Positions 23,955 through 35,816 of a stretch of DNA of 64,000 nucleotides are shown piece by piece. The number at the start of each line of letters is the position of its first letter. Within the stretch, counting starts at the first letter, position 1. Location of the stretch: contig LR990050.1 in NCBI GenBank assembly GCA_905147135.1, positions 20,024,001 through 20,088,000 on the forward strand, written 5' to 3'. The stretch is from Blastobasis lacticolella. Lineage: Eukaryota > Arthropoda > Insecta > Lepidoptera > Blastobasidae. Position numbers and translations under genes: made by a program. The notes beneath the pieces were generated by a model, which was not told the origin of the DNA, searched no databases, and worked only from the letters and a program-made list of their open reading frames with translations.

Positions 23955-24780
23955 TAGCATTCGTAGGAAATTGTTTGTCTGAGGTATTCTGTAATGTGGT
24001 ACTTCCCTAATCGGGCGGCTCCAATTCAAACGGAATATCCCGCTAACCCTACTTATCCTAACCTTATCGTCCCCGGTGTTACGATACTCGATGTAGTCCT
24101 TACGCCGACTTATTTGCTTACCGTGTCAACATTACGAGTCAATATTATTCTACGATAACTGTCCCTATGCATTGCGCCATGAGGTAGCTGCCGAAGTTGA
24201 GGCACACACATACTACGGGTTTTCTTATTAGATCTCCTGATAATATTTATAAATATGAAAGTTATAAATAATTTTATAAATATGAAAGTGTGCAGATTGG
24301 AGGTTTGTTGCTCCTGCACGCAGAAACTACTAATCTGATTTTGATGAAATGTTGCTGTGTTGTATCTTATATAAGTGTGTACAAGAATAACACTAATAAC
24401 GCGAGGTCGCAGATTTAAGCTAAATCATATTTCGAAAATTTTCCTGCTGTAATCATATACCATCTTGTGACCCGCTTGCTGCTTGCGGTTTGCCTCGTTC
24501 TACAATAAAAAAAAATGTAAGGACCAAAGTAAGAAAAAATACAGTCCAGTACACCAAATCCGTTTGAATGCCAAAGGATTTGGACAAATAAGTAACCTTA
24601 ATGCAAGCTGATGTATCGATGTTGATGTGAATGCGTCACGCGGCTGCGCAGGCGCCGGCGATGTGCCCAATGGCTACATAACGCGATTACTGGACCCACT
24701 ACCGGTAAATTTGGGGGAGTTGAACTTATATATGTCATGATTTATTGTATTTATGTCCCAACCTACTTTTATTTATAGCT
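23955..24780. other. No gene; GC-rich motif focus
   Basis: A weak GKQASGP-family edge (ggtacttccctaatcgggcg) lies at about 23998. A GC-rich focus at 24632-24665 contains gcgcaggcgc at 24646-24655. No exon seen. Confidence 0.45.
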
Positions 24781-24900
24781 ACTTTTATTTAACCGTTTAT
24801 TGCACACAAAAGACAGCATACAGAAATTACAAAAAAAAGACTCAAAAGGCACTAATTATTTCTAAGAAGAAATCCTTTTCAGCAGGCCTATAGAAGAGAC
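24781..24900 (-). repeat. LINE-like tail repeat E, copy 1
   Basis: tttattgcacacaaaagaca, actaattatttctaagaaga and cagcaggcctatagaag recur at 37770-37885 in the same orientation. Probably the 3' UTR of a LINE. Confidence 0.6.
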
Positions 24901-24952
24901 ATGGTAGAGTATCGGGATCTTTGTTTTAGTTTAGCATTGAAGTATTCTAAAT

Positions 24953-25065
24953 TTTTTTTTTTTTTTTTTTTTTTTTATTAATAATAGGCTTGCATTTGAC
25001 CTCAACTCACCTGATGGAAAGCGACGATGAGGTCGAGGATGCAGCATGCATGCCTAGAAGATACT
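24953..25065 (-). repeat. Poly-T tract and LINE 3'-UTR fragment
   Basis: A T-run of about 24 at 24953-24976 is followed by gcttgcatttgacctcaact, cacctgatggaaagcgacga and gaggatgcagcatgc, the 3' UTR of the Jockey-like family at 15062. The T-run is the poly-A tail read from the opposite strand. Confidence 0.75.
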
Positions 25066-25145
25066 TATTATTATTATTATTATATAATATTAATTATAAT
25101 TAATTATTTAATTATTATAATTAATTATTAATTATATTAATATGA
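25066..25145. repeat. AT-rich low-complexity tract
   Basis: An (ATT)n run passes into alternating aattaattatt blocks, nearly pure A/T for about 75 bp and able to fold on itself. Simple sequence. Confidence 0.85.
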
Positions 25146-25394
25146 CAAAATAAACCATGTCTATGTCTATATGATAGCTCTATCATCATCATTATGGAAC
25201 ATTCCATCCTTTTAGTTTTTCAAATTAGTGGAAGGGTCATAATCTCCACGCTTTTGGAGGGTAGCAGTACACAAAGGACAATGGTGCTGATGTTTACTAT
25301 GCCAAAAAGTGCTACTCGCATTGCACGATATCCTGAAAGCGTTTAGAACAGTATTTTCATAGATATAATTTAAAAGAGTTATATTTACCTCGCT

Positions 25395-25690
25395 GCACCA
25401 GCGAGAAAATATGTGTCTCACCTGAAGCAGAGATAACTCTCTTTAAAGCATTTCGTGAAAGATTCTACACCAGCAGTTTTTGGTTCAGTCAATACCCTGC
25501 GAGTAGTCTACAACAACAGGGCTCTGTCCAAGCTTCCACGATTCTGCAGTGCGTCAGGCATGTTTGCTGATATGGGTGTGGATGATTTTTACACACTTAT
25601 GCGGAACAAGACAGCCTCGATTATCTGCAGAATACGTAGAAGCACGAATGGTGTACGGGGATGCTTATAGGTATGATTCTTCACAGGTCT
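25395..25690 (+). pseudogene. LINE reverse-transcriptase fragment
   Basis: One frame reads LFKAFRERFYTSSFWFS. The next reads VNTLRVVYNNRALSKLPRFC, then SASGMFADMGVDDFYTLMRN and KTASIICRIRRS. This order (YNN, LPR-x-CSAS-x-MFA, MR-x-K-x-AS) is the post-RT region of a lepidopteran LINE family. A frameshift near 25480 and missing ends make it dead. Confidence 0.8.
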
Positions 25691-25699
25691 CAAGGTTTA

Positions 25700-26510
25700 C
25701 CAAGCTACATGTCAGATGTGTGATTCGGTAGATCTTGAGACTTGTGCCACATAACTCCGTGGTAACGGTACTATTAGTGAATCTATCTAGATATACATAG
25801 TACAAAACAAAGTCGCTTTCCGCCGTCTACGCATTGGATTTTAATGTGGTTTTCAGCAATAGATAGAGTGATTCAAGAGGAAGATTTGTAAGCAATAAAA
25901 ATGTTGTTGATAGGGGTAAAGTAGGTGTATGCGAACGAAGTCGCGCCGGGTCCACTAGTATGGTTTAAATACGTATAACTTGTCAAGTTACGGACATTGT
26001 GGTCTGAAAACAATTTTATTTTATTTTATTTAGAATACCATAACAAAACGTCGAATTGCAATGACATTTTAACCTGGCTAATACTACTTAACATTGATTT
26101 GGCAAATAAACAAATAAAATAATGGACGTCGCGCACGCGCCGCCCGCACGAACTCCGCTCACGCATTTCATCCCATGTCACGCGGGGAATTATTGGGCTT
26201 TGAGTGATTACCCGCATATTTTATCCGACGTGTATGTATGAAAGGATTTGGAAGAAGCCAGAGAGCTTTGTCATGGCCGTAGTAAGTGGAACATTGGGGC
26301 GTCAACTTAGGCGCTGTCCTAATTGACAACGGTCGTGGGACCATGACCCGACCAATAAGAGACCTCAAAAACACAAGTCGTACGACCGCTGCTAATTATA
26401 ATTGAGCCTGCGGAAAAAGGCGTGATAAGTAATTAGATGCCATAGACGTTTTAAAGTTCATAAAGTTCGAGAACAAGGGTCACGAACTTTGCCCTAGAAT
26501 ATGTTTAAAA
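25700..26510. other. No gene; Helitron-like remnant
   Basis: 25830-25965 carries ttttaatgtggttttcagca and gaacgaagtcgcgccgggtc then cactagt, a Helitron-like end similar to 62575-62608. The remainder is unassigned. Confidence 0.45.
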
Positions 26511-26513
26511 TTT

Positions 26514-26775
26514 GGCCGTGTGGTGACCGGCAGAGTAGAATAGCACCAACCCCTTACGCTCATGGGTGTCGTACAAGTCGACTAATGTTTTCGAGGCAAA
26601 AGATCAAAAGTCTCCGTAGTCTGAAAAATGGGCATCACCATTTTCCATTGTTATATTTAAACACTGCGATCTCCAACCCGCCTGCCAAGCGTGGAGATTA
26701 TAGTAATAACCTCCTCTTTCGGTGGAGAGGCCCTAAGTCCTGCAGTAGACTGTTGCGGGCTGTGATGATGCAGAT
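26514..26775 (-). repeat. Dispersed repeat family C, copy 2
   Basis: Reverse of 11890-12152: agagtagaatagcaccaacc, gggtgtcgtacaagtcgact, gaaaaatgggcatcacc, ccaacccgcctgccaagcg and gtggagaggccctaagtcct, ending in gtgatgatgcagatgatg. Confidence 0.75.
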
Positions 26776-26779
26776 GATG

Positions 26780-27310
26780 TTTAAAAAATATTTTTGATAT
26801 TACTTGAAAATCGCGAGGTAACGTCAAAGACCTGTATGCCTGTGACCATTTGATACCCTAATCCATTTATTACCGACATTCTCCTAGTAGCTCCATATCT
26901 CCCAACTGAATCCACCGCCCACCTCGACTATAAACTGCACCAGATCGCATTCGTTCGACATTTATACCCTCTTAAGATTACATATTTGTCATAAACAAAA
27001 TTGAACCCCTGACCCTTTAGCAGGATTGCCTTACAAAGTTGCCCGCATGTCGCATACTGAATTCGTGCGTCATATGCTTGGCATACGATAAAATTTCCTT
27101 GTAACGGTGTTTAGGTATATTTAGCTCGCAGGGAAACGTTCAAGTTGTCGTTATTGACTGTTTGTTTATAATGGTACTAGAGCCCTGCCTTCGCACGGGT
27201 GTTCTCGGATCATAATATGCATGTTTAGGAGGAGAATTAACACGCGGTAAGTCACTTTATTTTATGCCATAGGATAAAGGTGATCCGATGAACTGTGAAC
27301 CCATTTCGAC
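26780..27310. other. No gene recognised
   Basis: AT-rich intergenic DNA without long ORFs, exon-like GC blocks or clear repeats. Confidence 0.35.
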
Positions 27311-27316
27311 GTATTT

Positions 27317-27508
27317 AGGTAGCTTTTGCTGGCGACTTCGCGTGAAATTCTGTTATAACGTTCCAGATTTGTTCCCGCGGGAACCACGTTGAACGAGCCT
27401 GTTTACTTTTCTGGGCTATAAGCTATATTGCTGCAAAATTTCATCAAAATCCGTTTAGTAGTTACAAAGTTTCGTATTTATAATATAATGATAGTAGGAT
27501 AGAATTTA
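27317..27508 (-). mobile_element. Helitron-like non-autonomous element
   Basis: Begins gtagcttttgctggcgactt and continues cgttccagatttgttcccgc, tttctgggctataagctata and aaatttcatcaaaatccgtt, ending atgatagtaggat. These are the complete landmark blocks of the CTAGT-ending family in reverse. Confidence 0.7.
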
Positions 27509-27509
27509 C

Positions 27510-29385
27510 TTTAAAGTTACTTTGATGTTCTGCCGTTGACCATACAGCTCTGTCTGCTACCTACTAATGGTCATACACCCCGACTGCTACTAAAAACTGA
27601 AAAGTTAATAACAAGCAGATTTCTGTACGTTAATATGTAGGTATATAATGCAAATTATACTTTATTTAAAACTTGAAAGCAAGCGGCCAACTTACGGTTT
27701 GATAATTTTTAGAAATGTAGAATGGGTTCCGCCTAAACTGGTAATCGCCATATTCAAATTTGATTAATGCCATGTACTCAGTGATACCCGCAAGATTACG
27801 ACAAATCGACAGACGTAAGAATCACCAAAATCAGCCCACACATTTGGTCTCAAGAGTGCCACTATGAAACAAATACACACACACACATAGGCTGATAAAC
27901 ACATTACCCTCCTTTGCGGCGCGGTCGGGTAAAAAGCACCAATCGCAACACTCGGCCGCGTCATAAACCCAAACGGCCAACATCGAAACGATCTTACGGT
28001 ATCGGCTCGAACGCTCCGCGATTAACATTCCCGCTTGCGCGCGCGCATCTCTACAATAAAAGGAGTGTGAATGGAGGAATTTTTTAAGCGGGTTACATTT
28101 AGCATTTAGCATAAAGTGGGGTGCGTAATGCGCAGTGTACCCGCGAGCGTGCATTCGTTAGCATATGGGTAAGAGGCAATACATACAGACCTATATAACG
28201 CAAAATTCAAATTTAATTTGGGTACAGATTCGTTACTACCAACGACAGTGCACTAAATAAATAGAAGTTTAGGATGTTTCCGTACCTCAATAGAAATAAG
28301 CGGATCTCTCATAGATCACTTTGTCGACCGTCCATACGTCTGTCAAAGCCTATTGGTCAGGAAAGCGTGGAGGTATCAAGCTGAAATTAATATCAAATAG
28401 GTATCTACTCAGATCTTCAATCCGGCGCTGTGATAAAATCAAACTTATATGCTCCGTTTTTACCGCATATTTTGTTACACGCAAAGGAATCAAAACAATA
28501 AAGTATTTCCCGTTGACCTACAATAATAAAATTTGTCAAGAAGCAATGATATGTAGCACAAGTTCCTAAATGAAAAATCCGAAAAGCGTAAATTTGTAGT
28601 TACGTAAAAAAAGTCAAAAGGTCAGTAATTTGTAGTAACATCAAAAAGTATTTGGATTACCAAATATTTCATACAAGTTGCATTGGTGGTAGGTGCATTT
28701 GTAACTTTTAAATGTTTTTTTAGTATCAAAAAGTTATCTTAGGTATATCCGTAGGCAACTACGGAACCCTATACTGTACGTGGTATGACACGTTTTGGTC
28801 GGTTTTTATCTAAGACCTCAGTTTATATAGAAATCTTTAGATTTTATTTTATAACAGAAGGAGGCTGCCAAGCAAGCGGGTCACCTGATGCTGCGTGATC
28901 ACCACCCCCGTTCACAAACGCCCCCACTCCCGAGGAGTCACGAATGCGACATTTAACGATGACAAAAATGAAATCGAATAAACGAAATTAATTATTTTTA
29001 GAGGCATTTAAAGCTAAAAACATATCATTAATTATACCGTCCCCACTAAATTACATACTCATTCGCTCTTAATGACTATCGTAAAATTAGTTAAAGTTCG
29101 ATTAATATATTATTCTATTCGATGCACATAAGATAACTTGTTGAAATATCGATCAAAAAGGGTCCAGCAATGCGAAGCATGCAGGAAGGTAAGGGATTCT
29201 TTTGTTTGAATGCCTTTTATCCAGGTAGAGAGTTGAGCATTGTGAGTTGTGACCATACTTTTCGGTAATAATGATCAATGTACATTAAATTAAATAATGA
29301 GTCAATTATGGATCCAAAAGTAACTTTAATTGATACTAAACTATTATCTAACAAAACTGTTTTATAAAGCGCAATTTTTTTTTAT
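27510..29385. other. No gene; GC-rich patch and LINE-tail remnant
   Basis: 28855-28935 resembles a reversed LINE tail (ccaagcaagcgggtcacctg, gatcaccaccccc). 28000-28165 is GC-richer (cgcttgcgcgcgcgcatc). The rest is AT-rich with spurious short ORFs. Confidence 0.45.
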
Positions 29386-29389
29386 AGTT

Positions 29390-29595
29390 AGACTAGCCAG
29401 GCATGACCGCCATCTCACCTGGTAGTAAGAGACAATGCGGCCGAAGATGAAGCATGACAGTCTAGAAACAGCTTACCCTTGAAGGCGTCTAGATTATAAT
29501 GATCAGGGAACACACTCGCAGGCAACGCATTACATTCCTAAGTCGTACGCATACGTCGTAACCTTTATAAGGTTGAACCAAAGCGGCTCGTTCGG
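29390..29595 (-). repeat. Jockey-like LINE 3'-UTR fragment
   Basis: accgccatctcacctggtag, aatgcggccgaagatgaagc, cttgaaggcgtctagattat and gatcagggaacacactcgca match 15085-15215 block for block. The protein-coding part has been lost. Confidence 0.85.
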
Positions 29596-29804
29596 ATTGC
29601 TGGAAGATTCACAACATAAGAATGAAGCATTTCTGCGAAACTACTGAACCAATTACGATAATTCTTTCACTAATTAGAAAGCTACATTCTTCCCGAATTT
29701 CATAGGGTGCTTTATGCCTCGGAAAAGTAACAGGATGTACAACCAGCTGCAGATTGAACGAACCTGAACGCTTTGAATATGCTGTTCCTAGACAGGCATG
29801 CTCC

Positions 29805-29865
29805 GGCCGCATCGTCACTTACACCAGGTGAGATAGCGGTCAAATGTCTGTCTAATAATTTAATG
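29805..29865 (+). repeat. Jockey-like 3'-UTR scrap, reversed
   Basis: tcgtcacttacaccaggtga followed by gatagcggtcaaatgtctgt is the inverse of the family text at 29400. Together with 29390-29595 it makes an inverted pair about 400 bp apart. Confidence 0.65.
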
Positions 29866-29869
29866 GCAT

Positions 29870-30355
29870 AAAAATTTTCCGTATGCATATTCCTCCAAAC
29901 CAAGCACCCCATGGCCACCGCAAGGCCCTAGCTCATCTGCAATCTGTCCGTGTTTAATTGACGTCGAATGTTATTGATCCCTTTATCCGACGAGCTTAAA
30001 AGCTCTCGATCTCAAGTCCAGATAGCTTTTATCGTACGCATTAATGGACGCTACAAATAAGGAATCTGGTTTCGTTGATTGGTAATTGGGTTGGGAGATC
30101 ATTTCGTTTTATTGGTTACGTTTAGGTGGGGTGATTTCGATCGAATGGCTGGTTGATGGGGGCTGTGTATGATTGGGTACATACATGTTATTCCATGCAT
30201 TGCTGTTGAATACAAACCCAAGAAGTCATCCTAATGTAGGTAGAGATATATGGATACGACATCTACATACAAAATTGGAAAGGTGATTGCTCGAATGGCT
30301 GTTCCTTTATTTCGGAAGTTAAGTATTTCCTCTTTTACGTCCGTGCGTATCCTAT
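29870..30355. other. No gene recognised
   Basis: Unassigned intergenic sequence with no long ORF and no repeat boundaries detected. Confidence 0.35.
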
Positions 30356-30357
30356 TT

Positions 30358-30625
30358 TGATCCTACTAATATTACAATCCTACTTAAAATAATACGATAG
30401 GTAAATGCGAATGTTCGTAAGGATAGGCGGATGTTTGGATGTTTGTTACTCCTTCACGAGAAACTAATTATTGGATTTTTGTAAGGCAGTATAGTCAGGA
30501 AGAAGGAGTATTGGAGGGCTTATGGCCCAGAATAGTACATAGGCTATAATTTATACCGAAATTCAATGTGGTTCCTGCGAGAACGGGTCTAGAACGTTAT
30601 AATAAATTTTACGCGGACGAAGAGT
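30358..30625 (+). mobile_element. Helitron-like element, nearly complete
   Basis: Starts atcctactaatattacaatc, then ggatgtttggatgtttgtta, atggcccagaatagtacata, gaaattcaatgtggttcctg and ttttacgcggacgaagagtc. The CTAGT terminus is degraded. It gives the plus-orientation consensus used to recognise other copies. Confidence 0.7.
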
Positions 30626-30629
30626 CATC

Positions 30630-31455
30630 GATGCTATTTTGTATGGAAAACAATATACAATACAGGTTCGCTAGGTTCCGCTATCTGAGAAGTCAAATTT
30701 CAAATATCACAAACATTTCCGTGTATATTATACAACATATCTTTAACGAATTGGGTGACCCACTTCCCTCCCTCTGTTATTAGAAAAACCTAATTCGATC
30801 CTCAGAATCTGAGGGTTTAATTCAAATTTAACAACATTACCTTCGAGGACAGACTACGGACTTCACCCGCACGCAAGTCTTCCTGAGAATCACTTAAAAT
30901 TATACGTATTAAGTCTAATAGCTACCCAGTAGCTTAACTACCTGCATGGCAGAGACTACCTGCAGTTTAATTATGAGGGTAGAATGGTTTGGTACGGCTG
31001 TCGACAAGCAATGGATATTACGCGCTTCCTCTTCGAGATTGTCCAAGGCATCTATCAATAAAAGTAGGCGCTATTAAAATAATGATGATACGTATCCGCT
31101 AGTTTATTAAAACACCACTTTATCACCTGTTTTCAGAAAGTTTACTATGAGGTCTCGCAGTGCGCGCGAACGCACAGGGTTCCAAAACCCTATTCACAGG
31201 CAATACTTTAGTTAATGGTCGGCATTATGCTAACGTCAAAATGAAGGCAAAGATAGCTAAGGTAGCGAGCAAAATTCTCAATCATAGACTTAAGCCATAT
31301 TGAACACTGTGCACTAAGCAAAGAGTCGATGAATGAGCACTTTGAGAAGAGACTTTCTTTGCACAGTAGCGCTACTTTACTTGAACAAGTATTGTTTGTG
31401 AATACAGGTGTCAATCAACGCCGGTAAAAACTATTCTATACCCGAACGAATTACT
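30630..31455. other. No gene recognised
   Basis: AT-rich DNA with no supported coding or RNA feature. Confidence 0.35.
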
Positions 31456-31612
31456 GCATTTTTAACCCCCGACAATCATGTTCGGGAAGTATTTGAATAT
31501 CTATTTGTCGGAGATTTTCCGACATCAGTCGATTAAAAAAGAAAAATTATTTAACAGTTTGTAAAATATCAGATAAAATGTAAAGTCTACGTAAAGTCGG
31601 GGTTTGAGGTAG
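31456..31612. mobile_element. MITE with CCCCGAC termini, copy 1
   Basis: Bounded by ttaacccccgacaatcat and aaagtcggggtttgagg, imperfect inverted termini. A related element with aactcccgacgaaaaacg and ttggtcgggggtttttc ends is at 51199-51408. The interiors differ, so assigning both to one family is tentative. Confidence 0.45.
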
Positions 31613-31649
31613 GGTTGGCGTTTGTTGGCAGTTATTACTTTTTTTACTA

Positions 31650-31805
31650 TTTATTGGTCAGGCATTTGACCATAATTTTTGTCCATGCCTGTCCAGACAC
31701 AGCCTATTAACTCAGGGTTTGAAAAATACCAGATTGCACTGATCGGAAACACGTTAGCAAGCAAAGCGTTTCTTAGCCGTACATAAAGGTCTAACCAAAG
31801 CGCTC
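31650..31805 (-). repeat. Jockey-like 3'-UTR fragment
   Basis: gtcaggcatttgaccataat, ccagacacagcctattaact, agattgcactgatcggaaac and cttagccgtac follow the order of the 15080-15240 segment. Highly diverged. Confidence 0.7.
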
Positions 31806-31809
31806 TACC

Positions 31810-32425
31810 TCGTTACTGAAACCAAACTGTGCTTGATGTAAATTAACTGTAACATTGTTAAACCGCCTTGAACTACAGTTACTGTGCTGCCTAGACTTTT
31901 CAGGCATCCACTTACATCACCACAATAGCCACTTCAAGGGTTCCCTTAGACAATTAGGTACAACAATAGGTCTCAAAGGATACTCGACCCAATCGAAGGC
32001 GACCCGAAGCATTGTTCGTCACGTTCCGGAATCACCGTATTGACCCGCCACGACCTCATTGGCTCTGTCATTGGACTTTCTCAATACTTTCATTGCGGAG
32101 TTAATTAGGCGTGTAATAGGGTGCGCAGGCGCAGGCCGGGATGCCACTCCTCAGCCGCTCGCGCGTGGAGACAATGGCTGTATCTGCTGGTAATGAACCT
32201 TATGGGGAACAATCGTACTTACTATTCTTAAATGTTATATGATCCTAATCCCCAATTGCACACAACTTTAGGCGACGCCTATGTTGATTAAAGATATTTC
32301 TCACAAGAAAACTTATTGCACCAGCACCAACCCAACTTCTTATCGAGTCGATGGATTAAATTCTGACTTACACTTTATTCGCTTACTATTCGGCGGCGCA
32401 TACAGCGTTTAAACTGGCCTCGAAC
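31810..32425. other. No gene; GC-rich motif focus at 32.12 kb
   Basis: gcgcaggcgc at 32123-32132 sits in a GC-rich patch (gcgcaggccgggatgcc) directly after ttaattagg. No exon seen; the remainder is unassigned. Confidence 0.45.
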
Positions 32426-32428
32426 AAC

Positions 32429-32761
32429 CCTAAGTGAAAACTACACTCGCTAAGTCACTCGTAACTTTATGACACCGATTTTGTGACACCTAAATGCTTA
32501 GGAATAAGGCTTTATATTAAGCGTTGCCTAAGTTTAGGCAATAGTGAATTGATCTGGCTAGGGATCAGCGCCTTATTTTCCTATTTGGTAGCCGGCTACA
32601 GGAGGGGGAAATTTGCGCATTATATAAATTAATTTTCATTTATATAATGCGCAAATTTCTAGACCATCAAGAGACCATTGCACCAACACAAATCTTAAGT
32701 GAAAACCGAACTCGTTAAGTCACTCTTAACATTATGACATCAAGTTTGTGACTCCTAAATG
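32429..32761 (+). repeat. Two direct repeats separated by a perfect hairpin
   Basis: Direct repeats 32429-32493 and 32694-32761 share taagtgaaaac, taagtcactc, atgaca and cctaaatg. Between them, 32609-32629 (aaatttgcgcattatata...) and 32638-32658 are perfect 21-bp inverted repeats around an 8-nt loop. This looks like two copies or halves of a MITE; related text gcctaagttta occurs in both right flanks and at 56750. Confidence 0.7.
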
Positions 32762-32988
32762 AAATATGTTGAGGCGCCAACTTAAGAATAGCCTAAGTTT
32801 AGTGCAATCGGGCATTCGTGGTTTTTATATTCTGAGATCTTTATATAAATGCAGGATTTCAAAAAATCTCTACAACTCTCTAACCAGCGGTAATCTTACT
32901 AGAAAACTACATAAGTAGATAGATACTATAGTAGACTACATCGAACTACCTTAATAGAACAGCTGCTTTTCTAACTTTAGGTACTGTA

Positions 32989-33255
32989 ATAAAAATAAAA
33001 ATAATAATATTCGTGGACAAATTCACACAGCGCCATCTAGCCCCAAACTAAGCAAAGCTTGTACTATGGGTGCTAGATAACTGATATAGTACTTAAATAC
33101 TTTTTTAAAATACATACTTATTATACATAAAACACCCAGACCCGTAACAGAAATTAAAATTCATCATTTCAATTTCTGCCCGGCCTGGGAATCGAACCCG
33201 GGACCTCTTGCGTGGCAAACCGGCATGAGTTGACCATTGAACCACTCAGGTCGTC
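32989..33255 (-). repeat. SINE family B (tRNA-Gly-like head), full-length copy
   Basis: The minus strand begins gacgacctgagtggttcaat (A-box side), passes ttgccacgcaagaggtcccg (GCC anticodon-like loop) and B-box gggttcgattccc, then the body gggtctgggtgttttatg and gcacccatagtacaagctt, and ends in an A/T-rich tail. The tRNA-Gly origin is inferred from the loop and arm pattern. Confidence 0.88.
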
Positions 33256-33330
33256 AGGTTCATTGTAGGTGAATTTCGCAATTATTGCCTTGTTCAATTT
33301 AGATTTCACGTCCGTTCCTATGAAAATTTA

Positions 33331-33436
33331 GGGCGGATTGCACCATCCTCTTAAACGCATTTAAGCTGATACCTAAATGAAAACCTTCATACAAAAACGA
33401 TAAATGACGTGTTTAAGAACTTGGTGCAAACCGGGC
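33331..33436. mobile_element. Harbinger-like MITE, 106 bp
   Basis: Terminal inverted repeats gggcggattgcaccat and ttggtgcaaaccgggc (about 16 bp, three mismatches) are flanked by TTA on both sides (33328-33330 and 33437-33439). A 3-bp TTA/TAA duplication is typical of PIF/Harbinger. No coding capacity. Confidence 0.75.
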
Positions 33437-33444
33437 TTAGTACA

Positions 33445-34920
33445 CATACAGTACAAGGTGGCAAAATATGTTAATTAGCCAAGTTTCAGCTTCGTTTTCA
33501 CACACGCGACAGACACGCTCTAGACGAAGCCGAATAGCCGATGAATATTATTACTTAGTACTTAGTACCTATAATATTATACTTATTATCTCCGGTATTA
33601 CTTTAGGCCGACATCTGCCCCTTGTCGGTAACAAGTCCTAAATACCGAACAATTAGCTCAACAGCCTCGCCGACTCAGGCAGGCCACTTAGCATTCTTAC
33701 CGTGCCAATGAAACTACCGTTGAGCTTGGAATGACTGGGGAACTATCCCTTGAGATAGTTTCTGCCGAGCCTGCCCACAGGGAGACCTTTGTTCAAGTGC
33801 ATACCACCGCCTGCGTGTTGGATATGCAATAACTTGGCCATATGTGGGCTCTGTGGTATGTAGATTCGACCTACATTGGCGTGTTTACGACGTGATCTGA
33901 CAGAGTTTCCTTAACGGGTTGGTATTCTAGCCGTCTAATATGTATGCTAAGTTTTCTCGCGATTGATGTTTAGGTACAGTAATAATAGTTCTGTAATCAA
34001 ACAACACAAACGTGGTACGCGAATTTATACTTGTAAGGAATCTGTCTTTGATTGCTTGTAAGGAATCTGTCACGTGCTGGAAACAGATTCATAATTTTCC
34101 AGCCTCAATACAGTATTTGAGTTTAATTTCGTGATAATTTCAAAATTTAATTAACTTCGATAGCGGATGCTCGTCTGATATGTTAACAAAATGAATTTCT
34201 GAATGTAGGTATTGAGTCATATGCAATGCGATCTTCTATAAAGCCCCTCAAGGGACTTAAAATTTGACTACATTGGTAATCAGTATGGACGCCAAGGTGT
34301 TGTGTGGACGGACATTCAAATCAGGGTCCCACAATTAAGGGTTTTTTGAAGAGTTGAAATTTTTTAGGGATATCAAAAACTATGTTCTATTTAAGGTGGG
34401 TGTCAAATTAGTAAATAAATACAAGGAAAAATATGAATAACTTTCGCAATAGATTTATTCATAATTTATACAAAATTAATTTGTGGAAAATTATACGGAA
34501 CTGTTTCTTTTTGCGGAAAATCATAACCTGATTTGGAAAAATTTAACATGATTCGGCAATTAGATTGACAACCAAATAAAAAATTAAGTCAAAATAAAAA
34601 TTAAGTGTGGACGGACCATCAGATTGTGCCGTATGGAATGGCCTTTATTTTGTGACGACATAAATTCACATAGATCCAGAAAAAATGTGCGTAACCTAAA
34701 CCAGAAAAAGCGTTCTCCAAATACAGTCAAGCGTAGAGATTATTGCAATGCCTCCACTAATGTGGATGAGGCTCAAGTTATTATGGGCTTTGAGCAATGT
34801 CAGCAGCGACGACCAATCCAACAGAGCTTGACACTCAGGTACGCTGTTGTCCTCAGGACAAGCAAATACTGTATTGTAACCCGCAAAACCTTTAATTAAG
34901 GGCTGTTGATAATATATATA
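33445..34920. other. No gene recognised
   Basis: Includes a plus ORF at 34624-34899 with no domain. 33600-33900 is slightly GC-richer and non-coding as far as I can tell. 34380-34600 is very AT-rich. Confidence 0.35.
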
Positions 34921-34925
34921 TTCGT

Positions 34926-35033
34926 GGCAGTGTGGTGTCCGGCGGAATAGAATAGTACTAACTCGGTTTTCGTGGTAAAATATATAGTCTCCGCAAAACT
35001 GGATAATGGGCAGAAGCGTTTTTCATTGTCAAA
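34926..35033 (-). repeat. Dispersed repeat family C, partial copy
   Basis: gtggtgtccggcggaataga, atagtactaactcgg, agtctccgcaaaactgg and ataatgggcagaagcgtttt are the reversed first half of family C. Confidence 0.7.
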
Positions 35034-35248
35034 GGAGACAGTCTAAAATTTTCCTGACCACCAGCCGGCATAATGAGAGTTGTAATGGATAAAGCTTATA
35101 AAACGTAATGTCTTCTCATAATTATTTAAATTCTTTAGCTAGCCAATTTATTTATATTAATGTTTAAAATATTACTAATTTGCTATGAAACGAAAGCATT
35201 CTTGGCATAAAATTATGAACACACCTGAAAAAAGCTATGGATGCACAA

Positions 35249-35795
35249 ACTTATCTGACCCGGTGGCCAAAACTGGAACCAAGTGTCGCCATTTTGAAAT
35301 GTCATGTCAATGCCATTAACAGCGACGCTGTCACTGGGTTAGATTAAGTTTGTGGCACTGCATAGACAGACAGGTAAAAAAATCCTAGGTTTGGAAATTG
35401 ACAATGACAGGCATGTCATTGTCTTTGTCATACACTGCCAGTAATGACGAATGAAACTCCATACTCCGTTAGGAAGACCTGCCCTGTGGTTGTAATTTCT
35501 ATGGCGATGATAGGCTGTGAGCGAGTTAATTAGCCATAATAATATGTATTATGTTGCTGGGGAATTGTAATTATTATTTTAGTTTCTTTTTGGCCGCATC
35601 CGTCGGCCATTTTATGTATCAAAAGGTGTGTGTCACGCATTGTACGCATTTTTGCCGTTGAGCCCATTAAAATGAGTTTTCTTACAGAGTCATAAACTTG
35701 TCAGACCATGTGACAGCGTCGCTGTTGTTGGCATTGGCATGACATTTCAAAATGACGAGACTTAATTCTAGTTTTGGCCATTGTGTCAGATAAGT
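35249..35795. mobile_element. Long terminal inverted-repeat (fold-back) element, 547 bp
   Basis: The left end reads acttatctgac then ggtggccaaaactggaacc, cattttgaaatgtcatg, caatgcca and acagcgacgctgtcac. The right end (35687-35795) reads as its reverse complement (cagcgtcgctgttgttggca, catgacatttcaaaatg, gttttggccattgtgtcaga). Arms are about 105 bp. The centre holds ccgcatccgtcggccatttt, shared with 4690 and 36020. No transposase. Confidence 0.85.
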
Positions 35796-35816
35796 TTTTT
35801 ATTATGTAGTAAAAAC

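Noticed and set aside
25066..25145. ATT/AAT repeats considered as an array or origin
   Set aside because: Simple low-complexity sequence without spacers or conserved unit.
33160..33255. tRNA-Gly gene
   Set aside because: The 5' half is altered and no acceptor-stem partner is present; it is the head of SINE family B.
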